Part shown: in pieces, positions 34,588 through 47,845 of the stretch
How positions within the stretch are numbered: the stretch's first letter is position 1
How the letters are laid out: the number at the start of each line of letters is the position of its first letter
Assembly (NCBI RefSeq): GCF_007097395.1
Contig: NZ_VKDC01000039.1
Span: 37,673 to 101,672, forward strand
From: Fulvivirga sp. M361
GTDB taxonomy: Bacteria; Bacteroidota; Bacteroidia; Cytophagales; Cyclobacteriaceae
Length of the DNA stretch: 64,000 nt
Direction: 5' to 3'
Notes under the pieces: model-generated
What the model saw: only the letters and a program-made list of their open reading frames with translations
Databases searched by the model: none
Told to the model about the DNA's origin: nothing
Translations under genes and position numbers: made by a program

Positions 34588-36390
34588 CTACCAGTTAGTG
34601 TTTTGCCTAATGTTATCATTCAAAACGATCTGGTTAGAGGGTATGGGATACAGATAATAGTGCTCCGGGAAAAGAGGTGGTGTGCCGAACCAGGAAACAT
34701 ATCCTTCGGCCGCCCCATTCTGCACAGGTACAGTATTGTTAAGATCGGACGCTACAATGTACCTACCCAACTTCTCCTTAGCTGCATAATCGTCCATTTT
34801 TCTCCACCTGCGTAGGTCATCAAAACGAAAACCTTCTGCCATCAACTCAACAGCACGTTCTCTTCTGATCTCCCATAGAATGGGATCAATCTCAGGATCT
34901 CTGACAGGATCAAAACCTGCATCTATATTAGCCACCGTCAGAGCTGCTACCTGACCCCTGGCCCTGAGCAGATTAATGGTCTGGTCCGCAACCGCCTGAT
35001 CAAACTCACTCAATTCAAACTTCGCTTCTGCATAGTTCATCATAACCTCTCCCATCCGGAAGATAGGAGCATCTGCAAAATCCCGGTTTTGAACACCTGT
35101 ATTCAGCGCGTTGTAATATTTGAAAAGCTTATAGCCCGTACGTGTCACGTTGTACGGTTGACCGTTGTTGAATGGCCTCCAGTGTGGGGTTTCCCGTACG
35201 ATCAGGCCACCCCAGTTAGATGTAGGCAACTGCTTGTGTAATTCGTCAGACAGGGTAGCCATCAGGTCGATATACTCACGATCCGCGGGGTCGCCGGTAT
35301 GTGACCATTCCTTTACATTCTGATTTCCCGGGGTGTTCACTTTGAAGGGCGGTACGGTAATAAAATACATCCTTCTGTCGCGGTCGCGGAACTCACTGTA
35401 CGGGTCACTCTCTAGCCCCGAACCACCGGCAAAGGCAGGGTTTGCGCTTACCGGTGTACCGTCTGTATACAAGAACATATCGGCTGCCTTTTTGGTCAGA
35501 TCCCAGTTACCCGCTGAATTCCTGTGCCGGGAAGTCAAGATTTGCGTCAGAGCACCTTCTTCATACTGCTTATAAAGCAATATACCATTAACACCATCCA
35601 AAGAAGCACTATTGAATACTTCATCATAGTTAGGATGCAACGTAGAAAAAGTATTGATAAGTTCAAGAGAGGCATCCGCACTGGCTCGCAGGAATTCAGT
35701 TTCTCCTCCAAGCTCATGGTATTTCCTCCAAGTACCTTCGAATAAACCAAAACGGGAAATGAGAGCCCTGACCACATGAACGTTTATCGTATTCTTTCCG
35801 TCACCCTCCTCCCGTATATTCTCTTCAGCATAAGTAAGATCACGGAGTATATTGGCCGCCACCTGGTCACGCGTATCCCGAGCGGCATAAAGCCGTGGAT
35901 CTGCTTCGGTAAGCGTTTCCTCTACCCATGGAACATCACCATATTTAATCAGCAGGTTAAAGTAGGACCATGAACGGAAGAAAAGGCCTACGCTTCTCCA
36001 ATGAGCCTGATCATTCTCGGTAAGTTGAGAACTTTCCAGGTTACCCAGCATTATGTTTGCTCTCCGTATCTGCTGATAGGGTATAGTCCACTCATCAGAA
36101 TTGGTGGGTACATTTATACGGCCCCATATCCATGCACTAGCGCCGCTGTTATCAAAGGCAAAACTGTTACTGAACAGATCCCCATGAAATTCTGAATTAG
36201 GTACGCTAAGGTTATACGCGGGGAACGTCTCATAAAACCCCCATGCATAGGTTTTAAAATTTTCATAATTAACAAACGTGGTTTCCTCTACCAATGCATC
36301 TTTGGGAAGTTTTTCCAAAAAATTATCGTCACATCCAGTGCTTACTAGTATGGCAAACAGTATAAAATATATCTTCTTCATTGTCTTCAC
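34588..36390 (-). CDS. SusD/RagB-type glycan-binding lipoprotein, set 2
   Basis: A 600-residue surface lipoprotein with signal ending LVSTGCDDNF, giving a lipidated Cys near residue 20. Family features include the helical repeat WRSVGLFFRSWSYFNLLIKY and the C-terminal IRRERAVELMAEGFRFDDLR and QNTNW end. It starts 2 bp after its SusC partner. It is longer than the set 1 SusD (498), consistent with a different or larger ligand. No SusE/F-like binding protein is seen in either set. Confidence 0.93.
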   Translation of the reverse strand: MKTMKKIYFILFAILVSTGCDDNFLEKLPKDALVEETTFVNYENFKTYAWGFYETFPAYNLSVPNSEFHGDLFSNSFAFDNSGASAWIWGRINVPTNSDEWTIPYQQIRRANIMLGNLESSQLTENDQAHWRSVGLFFRSWSYFNLLIKYGDVPWVEETLTEADPRLYAARDTRDQVAANILRDLTYAEENIREEGDGKNTINVHVVRALISRFGLFEGTWRKYHELGGETEFLRASADASLELINTFSTLHPNYDEVFNSASLDGVNGILLYKQYEEGALTQILTSRHRNSAGNWDLTKKAADMFLYTDGTPVSANPAFAGGSGLESDPYSEFRDRDRRMYFITVPPFKVNTPGNQNVKEWSHTGDPADREYIDLMATLSDELHKQLPTSNWGGLIVRETPHWRPFNNGQPYNVTRTGYKLFKYYNALNTGVQNRDFADAPIFRMGEVMMNYAEAKFELSEFDQAVADQTINLLRARGQVAALTVANIDAGFDPVRDPEIDPILWEIRRERAVELMAEGFRFDDLRRWRKMDDYAAKEKLGRYIVASDLNNTVPVQNGAAEGYVSWFGTPPLFPEHYYLYPIPSNQIVLNDNIRQNTNW

Positions 36391-36392
36391 TT

Positions 36393-39300
36393 TTAAAATG
36401 TAATATTCAGACCGACCGCATAGCTCCTGAGGTATGGATACGTTCCTCCAAAGCCGAAATTCTGGAACTCGGGATGGATACCATCAGGCAGTTTGTCATT
36501 ATCGATCAGATTTTCAGCAGAGACATAAACCCGCAGGCTCTCCGCAAAAATCTTATTCACGATCTGCTTGGGTAAAGTGTAACCTATGGTGATGTTTTGC
36601 AACTTCCAAAAGGCTCCATCAGAAAGATACCGGGTCTGCACCTCACGACTTCTAGGGTAGTTGCCGCCTCCACCTTCGTATACCCGTGGATAAAAGGCAT
36701 CCGTATTTTCAGGCGTCCAATAGTCGAGGTGATGCTCAAAAACATTATTGAACCGGTTGAGGAACGGCCAGTAAACATTATTACTGATCCAACGCTCACG
36801 TTTTCCTACTCCCACGATACGGAAAGAGAGATCGAAACCCTTGAAGCCAGCACTACCGAAGACCCCAAATTGATACCGGCGTGTACTGTTACCAATTATT
36901 TTCCTGTCACCAGGGTCATCTAGTGTACCATTGCCTGAGAATATTTCGCCATCACCATTGAGATCCTTATACTTAATATCCCCGGGATTTGGATTTACTC
37001 CCTGGAAAGCAGGTATACCTTCTTTTAACATGCCACCAGTAAGATCATCATTTAGTGTGCCTTCTACAAAATCATCAATGGTATAGAATCCATCGGTTTC
37101 ATAACCCCATATTTCACCGATTTCCTGGCCTACATAATACTGTGATATTAAACCTTCTTCATTGTCAAATTTCGTGATCTCCGCTTGGTTATCGAACAGG
37201 TTGAAACCAATAGAGTATTTAAATTGCCCTATCTCATCTCTCCAATCCATTTGAAGTTCCCAGCCATTGGTCTCAAGATCAGCGACATTCTGGCGTGGTG
37301 CGCTTGCTCCCAGTACAGCCGGTAATTCTGCTCCCGGGGCCAGCATATCCAGCGTTTTTCGAATAAACCGATCAAATGTTACAGCCAACTTATTGTCGAA
37401 AAATTCAGCATCTAACCCCAGGTTGAGCGTCTGTACCGTTTCCCATGTGAAGCTGGAGCTTACCAGTCCAGGAGTTCGTAATGATGTAAACTGTTGGTTA
37501 GCAGCCGGGTTTATCCAGCTTGCTTGGTAAGGATCAAGGGTAGGCAGGAAGGGATAGAGTATAGGATTACCAGCTGCATTTACTATATTTTGATTTCCGA
37601 TCTCACCCCAGGATCCCCTGATCTTAAACCCATTCACGATGTTTTCAATAGAACTTAGAAAGGGTTCAGACATGACCTGCCATCCTGCGGATACTGAAGG
37701 GAAGAAACCAAAACGATCATCGGAAGGAAAGCGTGACGAACCGTCATATCGTCCGTTTAATTCAAGAAAATATTTCTGCTTGTAATTATAGTTGATCCGG
37801 CCAAAGTAACCGGCTACAGCCCATTCACCGAAACTATCAGAAACCCTTGGGTTATCCAGTGCTACTGAAAGTGAGGGAAGATCAGTGCTGATCAAGTTAT
37901 CTTCTGTAGAACTGAAAAATTCCGTAGAACTGTTTTCCCGGTTCATCCCCACAAGTGCATCAAAATTATGATCGTCAATTGATTTACTATACTTAGCATA
38001 TAGGTTTAAGGCGTAATAGTCACGATTTTCATTAGACCTGTTGTAAGAGGTAATTGCCGTAGCATCATTAGGCACAAGACGTACGGCAGAAAAAGTTTCG
38101 GGATTATTCCTGGTCCTTTTAAAGTTTCTTACACGATTTTCATAGGTGTATTCTGTCGTGATGGTGAGCCCCTCTAGCAGGTTGAAATCCAGCTTACCGG
38201 TAAGACGCAAGTTGTTTCTTTTCTCCTCATCTGCCGGTTGCAGCCTTGTCAGGTTTGCCGGGCTATCATAGGGCAAAAAAGTGCCGTCAGGCATTTCATG
38301 GCTCCCGGTGCGGGAAAAGGAATAAAATGTAATGGCACGGTAATAGTCGGTAGTAGGGTCCAGACGGGTACTGGCTCGGTAGTTTATCGCTAAACTTGAC
38401 GAAAGCTTGTCTGATATCTCTGTGCTTAAAAAAGTATTCAAATTGTAGCGTGTAAACCGGTCTTTACTGGTGACCATAACCCCGTCTTCATCGCTATATC
38501 CTAGTGAGATCCTGTATGCCGATTTTGCAGAGCCCCCGGATACGTTGAGGTTATGTATATGAGTGAAACCCGGGTCATCCAAAAACTCATCGAGGGGATT
38601 GTTCTCTGTTAACGGGTAGATGGTTCCTGCCTCCTCGGCATATCCCAACGGGAAAGCCGAAGGATCCTGTTCGTATTGTTCTACAAAATCAAGCCAAGTA
38701 GGCATATCCTGGCCCGTCCACAAATTTGGATGTCCCCAACTATTCAAGGCCCTTACAAAATCAGCCGTTTTGGCTGCTTTAGGTATTTCTGTGGGATCAC
38801 TTATACTCATCACATTTGAATAACTAAGGCGGGCGGGCTGATCTTTTTTTGCCTTTTTTGTTGTAATAAGTACTACTCCGAAAGAGGCCCTGGCTCCATA
38901 TATAGAAGCCGCAGCAGCATCTTTCAACACAGTGACTGATTCGATGTCCCGAGGATTGATATCGTTCAACTCCACGGGAACATTATCCATTAAGATCAGG
39001 GGTTCTCCACCGTTTATAGATTCAAAGCCCCTGAGTTGGATATCGGTATCTGTCCCTGGTCTTCCTGAACCAAACGAGACTTGCAGCCCAGGTACGGCTC
39101 CCTGTAACGCACGTGCAGCATTATTCTCAGGGCGATCTCCAATAACCTCGTCCATTTGAACAGTAGCCGCTGCCCCGGTGATGTTGGCCTTTTTCTGTGT
39201 TCCATAGCCTACTACCACAACCTCGGATAAAGATTGTATGTCGGGTATCATGGCAATTTCAAAGGAGGTTTGATCTCCAATGGAGACCTCTTCGGTGTCA

Positions 39301-39863
39301 TAGCCTACAAAGGAGACAAGCAGTACTTCGGCGTTATCAGGAACGGATAATGTAAAATTACCGTTGTAATCCGTTATAGTACCGACAGTAGTGCCTTTTA
39401 CCAGCACCGATGCACCGGGCAAGGATTCACCTGTAACGAAGTCTGTTACTTTTCCGTTAAGTACACGATCCACTTCTTCTGTAACAGGGTCAAAGGCCTG
39501 TTGCTCCATAACCTTAATCACAGAGACTGTCTGGTTAATTCTTTTGAACTGTAGACGATGATTTCTTGAGAGCTCCATGAGGATATCTTTCAAAGAAACG
39601 TTAGACCTTACCATGTTTATGTTGGTAATATTACGTATCTCGGAATCCTTGTAAAGGAAGTTGAAGCCAGTCTCCGTTTCCAAGGAGCTCATGGCCTTTT
39701 TCATAGACACTTCCTCCCACTTGATGGAAAGAAAGATTTCACTTACACTCTGCGCACCACTTTCCGCAGCGGAAAGAGATAAATAAGTAATACACTGTAC
39801 GAACGCTATTACAAGTACGTACCTGGACATTTTGACTGCTTTTTTTAGTAAATTTGCATTCAT
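36393..39863 (-). CDS. SusC/RagA-type TonB-dependent transporter, set 2
   Basis: A 1156-residue outer-membrane importer. It has a signal peptide, an STN domain (about 45-125, with FNFLYKDSEIRN), a carboxypeptidase-D-regulatory-like domain (about 140-215, GKVTDFVTGESLPGASVLVK), the plug (about 220-345, with VVVGYGTQKKANITG) and the barrel, ending SYAVGLNITF. The STN domain again fits control by the neighbouring sigma/FecR pair. It differs strongly from the set 1 SusC, so the two pairs probably import different fragments. Confidence 0.94.
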   Translation of the reverse strand: MNANLLKKAVKMSRYVLVIAFVQCITYLSLSAAESGAQSVSEIFLSIKWEEVSMKKAMSSLETETGFNFLYKDSEIRNITNINMVRSNVSLKDILMELSRNHRLQFKRINQTVSVIKVMEQQAFDPVTEEVDRVLNGKVTDFVTGESLPGASVLVKGTTVGTITDYNGNFTLSVPDNAEVLLVSFVGYDTEEVSIGDQTSFEIAMIPDIQSLSEVVVVGYGTQKKANITGAAATVQMDEVIGDRPENNAARALQGAVPGLQVSFGSGRPGTDTDIQLRGFESINGGEPLILMDNVPVELNDINPRDIESVTVLKDAAAASIYGARASFGVVLITTKKAKKDQPARLSYSNVMSISDPTEIPKAAKTADFVRALNSWGHPNLWTGQDMPTWLDFVEQYEQDPSAFPLGYAEEAGTIYPLTENNPLDEFLDDPGFTHIHNLNVSGGSAKSAYRISLGYSDEDGVMVTSKDRFTRYNLNTFLSTEISDKLSSSLAINYRASTRLDPTTDYYRAITFYSFSRTGSHEMPDGTFLPYDSPANLTRLQPADEEKRNNLRLTGKLDFNLLEGLTITTEYTYENRVRNFKRTRNNPETFSAVRLVPNDATAITSYNRSNENRDYYALNLYAKYSKSIDDHNFDALVGMNRENSSTEFFSSTEDNLISTDLPSLSVALDNPRVSDSFGEWAVAGYFGRINYNYKQKYFLELNGRYDGSSRFPSDDRFGFFPSVSAGWQVMSEPFLSSIENIVNGFKIRGSWGEIGNQNIVNAAGNPILYPFLPTLDPYQASWINPAANQQFTSLRTPGLVSSSFTWETVQTLNLGLDAEFFDNKLAVTFDRFIRKTLDMLAPGAELPAVLGASAPRQNVADLETNGWELQMDWRDEIGQFKYSIGFNLFDNQAEITKFDNEEGLISQYYVGQEIGEIWGYETDGFYTIDDFVEGTLNDDLTGGMLKEGIPAFQGVNPNPGDIKYKDLNGDGEIFSGNGTLDDPGDRKIIGNSTRRYQFGVFGSAGFKGFDLSFRIVGVGKRERWISNNVYWPFLNRFNNVFEHHLDYWTPENTDAFYPRVYEGGGGNYPRSREVQTRYLSDGAFWKLQNITIGYTLPKQIVNKIFAESLRVYVSAENLIDNDKLPDGIHPEFQNFGFGGTYPYLRSYAVGLNITF

Positions 39864-39898
39864 ATCTGGGTTTTTTGATTGGAAATGATAAAGACCGG

Positions 39899-39949
39899 AT
39901 AAGGGCCCTTATTATGATGTGCGACCAAACTCCTCATAGTACAGGGTCC
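39899..39949 (-). promoter_or_regulatory. Structured leader of SusC set 2
   Basis: ATAAGGGCCCTTAT (39899-39912) is a perfect 14-bp palindrome. Read on the minus strand it follows GGACCCTGTAC (39939-39949), whose GGACCCT can pair with AGGGCCC with one mismatch. An A-run precedes the structure, as in the leader of SusC set 1. The role in mRNA folding or expression is inferred. Confidence 0.4.
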
Positions 39950-40031
39950 TTTTTCATATTTTGAGTTAAACTCTTCTAGGTGGCACTCCATTAACCGGAG
40001 TCAAACAGTATTTTATTGATTTTCATAGCTA

Positions 40032-41096
40032 CTACAGACTTTGTATTAAAATTATCTTGTCTTCTATTTGGTAATCGAAGGCTCCCTGGTGACGGAGTCC
40101 TTTGAGTACTACTTCAAGGGGCTCATTCTGGAAAGCCCCTGAATACGACTGGGTCAACTCTACCGTTTTATTAACCTCAAAGGAAACGTTGTACCAACGT
40201 TCCATTCTTTTCAATATCTTGTCGAGGCGTTCGTTATCAAAAACCAGCCGCCCATCCTTCCATGCAAAAGCATTTGTACTTTCCATGTCTTTCTTCTCAG
40301 CATACTTCCTTTCTACATCATAGATAGAGATCTGGTAATCCGTGAGGATGTGTTCAAAATTGGCCGTAGCACCAGGAAACGCCGTAACCCTCACTTTACC
40401 TTCCTCCACAGCCACGCTCACCGTCTTTTCCTGGGCAAAGCCCTTCACATTGAAAGATGTGCCTAATACCTGCACTATGACATCACCGGATTGTACCTGG
40501 AAAGGCCTTAACGTGTCTTTTTTTACTTCAAAAAACGCCTCACCTACCAGGACTACCCTGCGAATAGAGTCAGCAAATATGTTTGGATAGCTGATGGAAG
40601 AACCTGCGTTGAGTTTTACAGAAGTGCCATCACCAAGTACTGTGGTTAATTTTTGGCCCATAGAACTGGTCTTAGTGATCATTTTAGCAGTTACGTTTCC
40701 TGACCTTAACGCGTCGGACCTGTGTGTTTGATATTGGAAAACCAACCACCCGCTAATGGCAAGAAGGCACACTGCTGCGGCATACCTGTACCCTCTTCGT
40801 AAAAAGTGAGAAGGAAAAAACCTGTTGGATGATTTGCTTTCTTGTCGAGTCAAAAGCCTTTCAAAAAGGGTGTTATACTCCAAATCTGTTATTGAAAGCT
40901 CATTCTTATACTTCATATCCAGAATGAACTCTCTTGCCAGCGATACTTCAGTTAACTTTCCAGGATGGTTGTCCAGGAATTGCTTCCAAAACTTGTCAGA
41001 ATGAGTATCCGGATAAATCACCCACCTTACAAAGTAAGGATCATCCAGGAAATCCCATTGGTTAAAGGAATTATATTTGCTTAAAGCCCGATCCAT
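40032..41096 (-). CDS. FecR-family anti-sigma factor of SusCD set 2
   Basis: A 354-residue inner-membrane anti-sigma factor. The cytoplasmic part is about 1-95, a helix (about 101-118, YRYAAAVCLLAISGWLVF) crosses the membrane, then the FecR domain (LGDGTSVKLNAGSSISYP, GTSFNVKGF) and the C-terminal DUF4974-like domain (YSGAFQNEPLEVVLKGL) follow. A TTG at 41141 would extend it by 15 residues; ATG 41096 gives a more ordinary N-terminus. It lies between the sigma factor and susC, completing the signalling set. Confidence 0.9.
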   Translation of the reverse strand: MDRALSKYNSFNQWDFLDDPYFVRWVIYPDTHSDKFWKQFLDNHPGKLTEVSLAREFILDMKYKNELSITDLEYNTLFERLLTRQESKSSNRFFPSHFLRRGYRYAAAVCLLAISGWLVFQYQTHRSDALRSGNVTAKMITKTSSMGQKLTTVLGDGTSVKLNAGSSISYPNIFADSIRRVVLVGEAFFEVKKDTLRPFQVQSGDVIVQVLGTSFNVKGFAQEKTVSVAVEEGKVRVTAFPGATANFEHILTDYQISIYDVERKYAEKKDMESTNAFAWKDGRLVFDNERLDKILKRMERWYNVSFEVNKTVELTQSYSGAFQNEPLEVVLKGLRHQGAFDYQIEDKIILIQSL

Positions 41097-41233
41097 CTGG
41101 CAACAACTTTGCTTTATACTTAGGGTATTTGATATTCTCAATATATCCCATTTCGATAGATTAAATATTTAATCGGTCATTTTTTTACTTTATTGGTATT
41201 TAATTAACTTAATCGGAAAATAATCATTAGTCA

Positions 41234-41857
41234 TCACTGCAATATTTTACGCAGCAACCGAAGACTTCGGCTGATCAATTTGGAAGCAGAATTTTTGTGT
41301 TTCAGGCCCATGATATCTGCCACTTCCTGGTGTGTGAAGCCTTCATAAAAATAGAGAAGTATTGCTTGCCTTTGCTTGCCGGATAGTCCGGTGAGAGAAG
41401 CATTCATCTTTTGCAATCGCTCTGAGTAGGTTTCATCAAAAATCATACGGGTTTGTGAGCTGAACTCTATTTCGAATTCAAATCCTGCCTTGTCCAACCG
41501 GGACTTTTCCAGCGGACGGTTACCTGCCAGTTGCTTCATTAACTGGTGATACAATGACTTATACAGGTATGGGCGGATGCTACGAATATTCTTCAGGTCA
41601 TCCTTTTTGTCCAGCAAGTACAAAAACACCTCCTGAATGCTATCCAGAACAATATCCCTGTCAGTGGTGAACTGACTGGCATACCGGATCAAATTTTGTA
41701 CATGGGTATTGTAAACTGACCCAAGTGCTGCTACGTCACCTGCTTTCAGATCTTCAATCAATTCTCTATCATCAGGTCTGTTTAAAGGGCGTAGCCTTGG
41801 CTCTTTTAGTCTGTAACCTTCTCCTCCTGTTGTCTTTGCTTTTTTGAACATAACCAT
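41234..41857 (-). CDS. ECF sigma-70 factor of SusCD set 2
   Basis: A 207-residue ECF sigma factor. Region 2 includes RDIVLDSIQEVFLYLLD (about 75-91) and region 4 includes YFYEGFTHQEVADIMGLK (about 168-185). The first 30 residues are a basic extension before the usual start (DRELIEDLKAGD). The sigma, FecR, SusC and SusD genes follow in order on the minus strand. It should activate the susCD promoter when the STN domain reports ligand. Confidence 0.9.
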   Translation of the reverse strand: MVMFKKAKTTGGEGYRLKEPRLRPLNRPDDRELIEDLKAGDVAALGSVYNTHVQNLIRYASQFTTDRDIVLDSIQEVFLYLLDKKDDLKNIRSIRPYLYKSLYHQLMKQLAGNRPLEKSRLDKAGFEFEIEFSSQTRMIFDETYSERLQKMNASLTGLSGKQRQAILLYFYEGFTHQEVADIMGLKHKNSASKLISRSLRLLRKILQ

Positions 41858-42114
41858 TCAAGCCTCATTTCATATCCATCAATGGGGGTTTATGTTGGCA
41901 GGAGTGTTCAGAATAATCTCTTTTTCATCCTTGTTTTTATCATCAGACCCCTTTAAAACAAAAGGATGCCGAATACCGATTTATGCTCTATAATTTTCCT
42001 TGGTAATCATGTAAATTATTGAAAAACAATGCTTTATGCAAATCTCAATCCGACCCGACACATTGAAAACAAATCCATAAACTATCAATTGTTCCGCATC
42101 TACACCTTAGTTGG

Positions 42115-45795
<3,681 letters not shown>

Positions 45796-47598
45796 TTATT
45801 CTATATTTAATGTTGACCATAACCTAAACAGAAAGTAGATCAGCACAACAAAGACCAGTAAAAGACACAACCCTGTGACCACGTCGCCATAGATAAAGCT
45901 GCCAATGGCAAAAAGAGCGCTGTAGATGGCAAGACACCCAAGCAACACGCTTAATATACCCTGTGGTAGGTCCCATTTCTGATCAGAAGCCTGAATCGGA
46001 TCCTCTTGATTATCAGCAAACTGAATGACAGCTTTCCATCCAGGGCCTCCGGGATGCGTCAGTTTGTAGAATTTTATCAGTGTTGCCATGTTCTCAGGAG
46101 CAGTGACAAACGTGGTTATGATCCATGCCACTGTAGTAATGACTATAGAAAGAAGTAGTTTCATTGTTGTTCCGTCAATCATTGCATTTGCCAACGCTTC
46201 GTCAGGAATAACGAGTACAAGGACAAAAGCACTGATAGTGGCTGTGACCATGGCAATGATCTCTGTCCAGGCGTTTATTCTCCACCAGAACCACCTTAAA
46301 AGATAGATAGCCCCGGAACCAGCTCCTGAAAGCAGTAGGATATCAAAGGCCTGCGTGGCGTTTTCCAGTACCGTCAATGCCATAAATGCTGTCAGGACCA
46401 TCAGGACCAGGGTGGACATACGCCCCATGAACACCAATTCTTTCTCCGATGCTCCGGGTTTTACAAAGCGCTTGTAAAAATCATTGACTAAATAAGATGA
46501 TCCCCAATTCAGATGGGTACCTATCGTGGACATGTAAGCAGCAACAATGGAGGCCACCACTAGCCCCAGCCACCCAGGGGAAAGCCGGGATAACATCGCC
46601 GGATAAGCAACATCATGTCCAAGGTACTGATCCGTAATCCCAGGAAATTCCTGTTGGATAGAGGCCAGGTCGGGAAACACGATGAGAGAGGCGAGAGCTA
46701 CAACGATCCAGGGCCAGGGACGTAGAGCATAATGGGCAAAGTTGAATAATAAAGTGGCGCCAATAGCATTTCTCTCATCTTTTGCGGAAAGCATACGCTG
46801 GGCAATGTAACCACCACCGCCAGGCTCTGCTCCCGGGTACCATACGGCCCACCATTGCACCGCTATAGGTATGATGAACAGGGTAATTAATGTAGAAGTA
46901 TCGTCAAAATTGGGAAGTATGGATAGCTTTTCCTGCAGCTGGGGATGTGCAAGCAAACTGGCAAGTCCACCCACTTCCGGTTGGTTAACAGCATCAATAG
47001 CGGCATATACCGCACCCAGCATAGCTATGCTGTACTGAAAAAAATCAGCCCATATAACTCCTTTTATCCCACCAATGGCCGCATAGACTACCACAGCAAA
47101 TGAGGCAATACATACGGTAACTATCGGCGAAAGCCCAAACATTACAGCCCCGATCTTTATGGCTGCCAGAGTGACAGTCCCCATAATAAGGCAATTGAAA
47201 AACACCCCCAGGTAGAGCGATCTGAAGCCTCTTAGGAACGATGCCGCTCTACCGCTGTAACGAAGCTCATAAAACTCAAGGTCTGTCATGACATTGGAGC
47301 GCCTCCATAATTTGGCATAAATAAAAACGGTGACCATACCCGTGATCAAAAAAGCCCACCATGCCCAGTTCTTGGCCACTCCATCTTCACGTACCATCCC
47401 TGTAACAAGGTTAGGCGTATCAGCGGAGAACGTACAGGCAACCATGGAAACCCCAAGAAGCCACCATGGCATAGACCTTCCTCCTAGAAAAAATTCACCC
47501 GTGTTTTTGCCTGCCGTAAGTGAGGCTGCCCAGCCAATACCCAGCACTACAATAAAAAAAACAGCTAGAATGCTCCAATCAATGGCTTCAAGAATCAT
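45796..47598 (-). CDS. Sodium:solute symporter (SSS family)
   Basis: A 600-residue inner-membrane carrier with about 13-14 helices. Family signs include the SSS opening GKNTGEFFLGGRSMPWWLLG (residues 30-49), YAAIGGIKGVIWADFFQY near 175, and the late unpaired helices. Members take up sugars, amino acids or other small solutes with sodium. Operator 2-type LacI control (site at 47696, 98 bp upstream) and the GlcNAc/GalNAc-releasing neighbours suggest that it imports the released monosaccharide from the periplasm. It is the first gene before GH2. Confidence 0.9.
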   Translation of the reverse strand: MILEAIDWSILAVFFIVVLGIGWAASLTAGKNTGEFFLGGRSMPWWLLGVSMVACTFSADTPNLVTGMVREDGVAKNWAWWAFLITGMVTVFIYAKLWRRSNVMTDLEFYELRYSGRAASFLRGFRSLYLGVFFNCLIMGTVTLAAIKIGAVMFGLSPIVTVCIASFAVVVYAAIGGIKGVIWADFFQYSIAMLGAVYAAIDAVNQPEVGGLASLLAHPQLQEKLSILPNFDDTSTLITLFIIPIAVQWWAVWYPGAEPGGGGYIAQRMLSAKDERNAIGATLLFNFAHYALRPWPWIVVALASLIVFPDLASIQQEFPGITDQYLGHDVAYPAMLSRLSPGWLGLVVASIVAAYMSTIGTHLNWGSSYLVNDFYKRFVKPGASEKELVFMGRMSTLVLMVLTAFMALTVLENATQAFDILLLSGAGSGAIYLLRWFWWRINAWTEIIAMVTATISAFVLVLVIPDEALANAMIDGTTMKLLLSIVITTVAWIITTFVTAPENMATLIKFYKLTHPGGPGWKAVIQFADNQEDPIQASDQKWDLPQGILSVLLGCLAIYSALFAIGSFIYGDVVTGLCLLLVFVVLIYFLFRLWSTLNIE

Positions 47599-47695
47599 AT
47601 TAAAATTAAGGTTTCATGATCAACAGTTGTGTTACGTACTTTTCTACCTCCAAAAAGGTGAATAATTATGTATTAAACAAGTATTTTTTAAAATA

Positions 47696-47728
47696 GTGTT
47701 CGAAAACGATATAATTTTGTTCGAACAC
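47696..47728. promoter_or_regulatory. LacI-type double operator 3 (symporter / GH20 divergent region)
   Basis: The third copy of GTGTTCGAA-N15-TTCGAACAC. All 33 bases are identical to operator 1, including the TAATTTTG -7-like element (47712-47719) pointing toward GH20. It lies between the divergent symporter (start 47598) and GH20 (start 47846), so it can control both directions. Confidence 0.85.
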
Positions 47729-47845
47729 GAAAAATGTAGTATATTTATAGGTGTGATATAAACGCGCTACCAAGCCACTGTAAGACTTAAAGTACAAGCC
47801 TTCAACTAATGATCAGAGTTCATACCAATCTAACTGTAAATTCCT

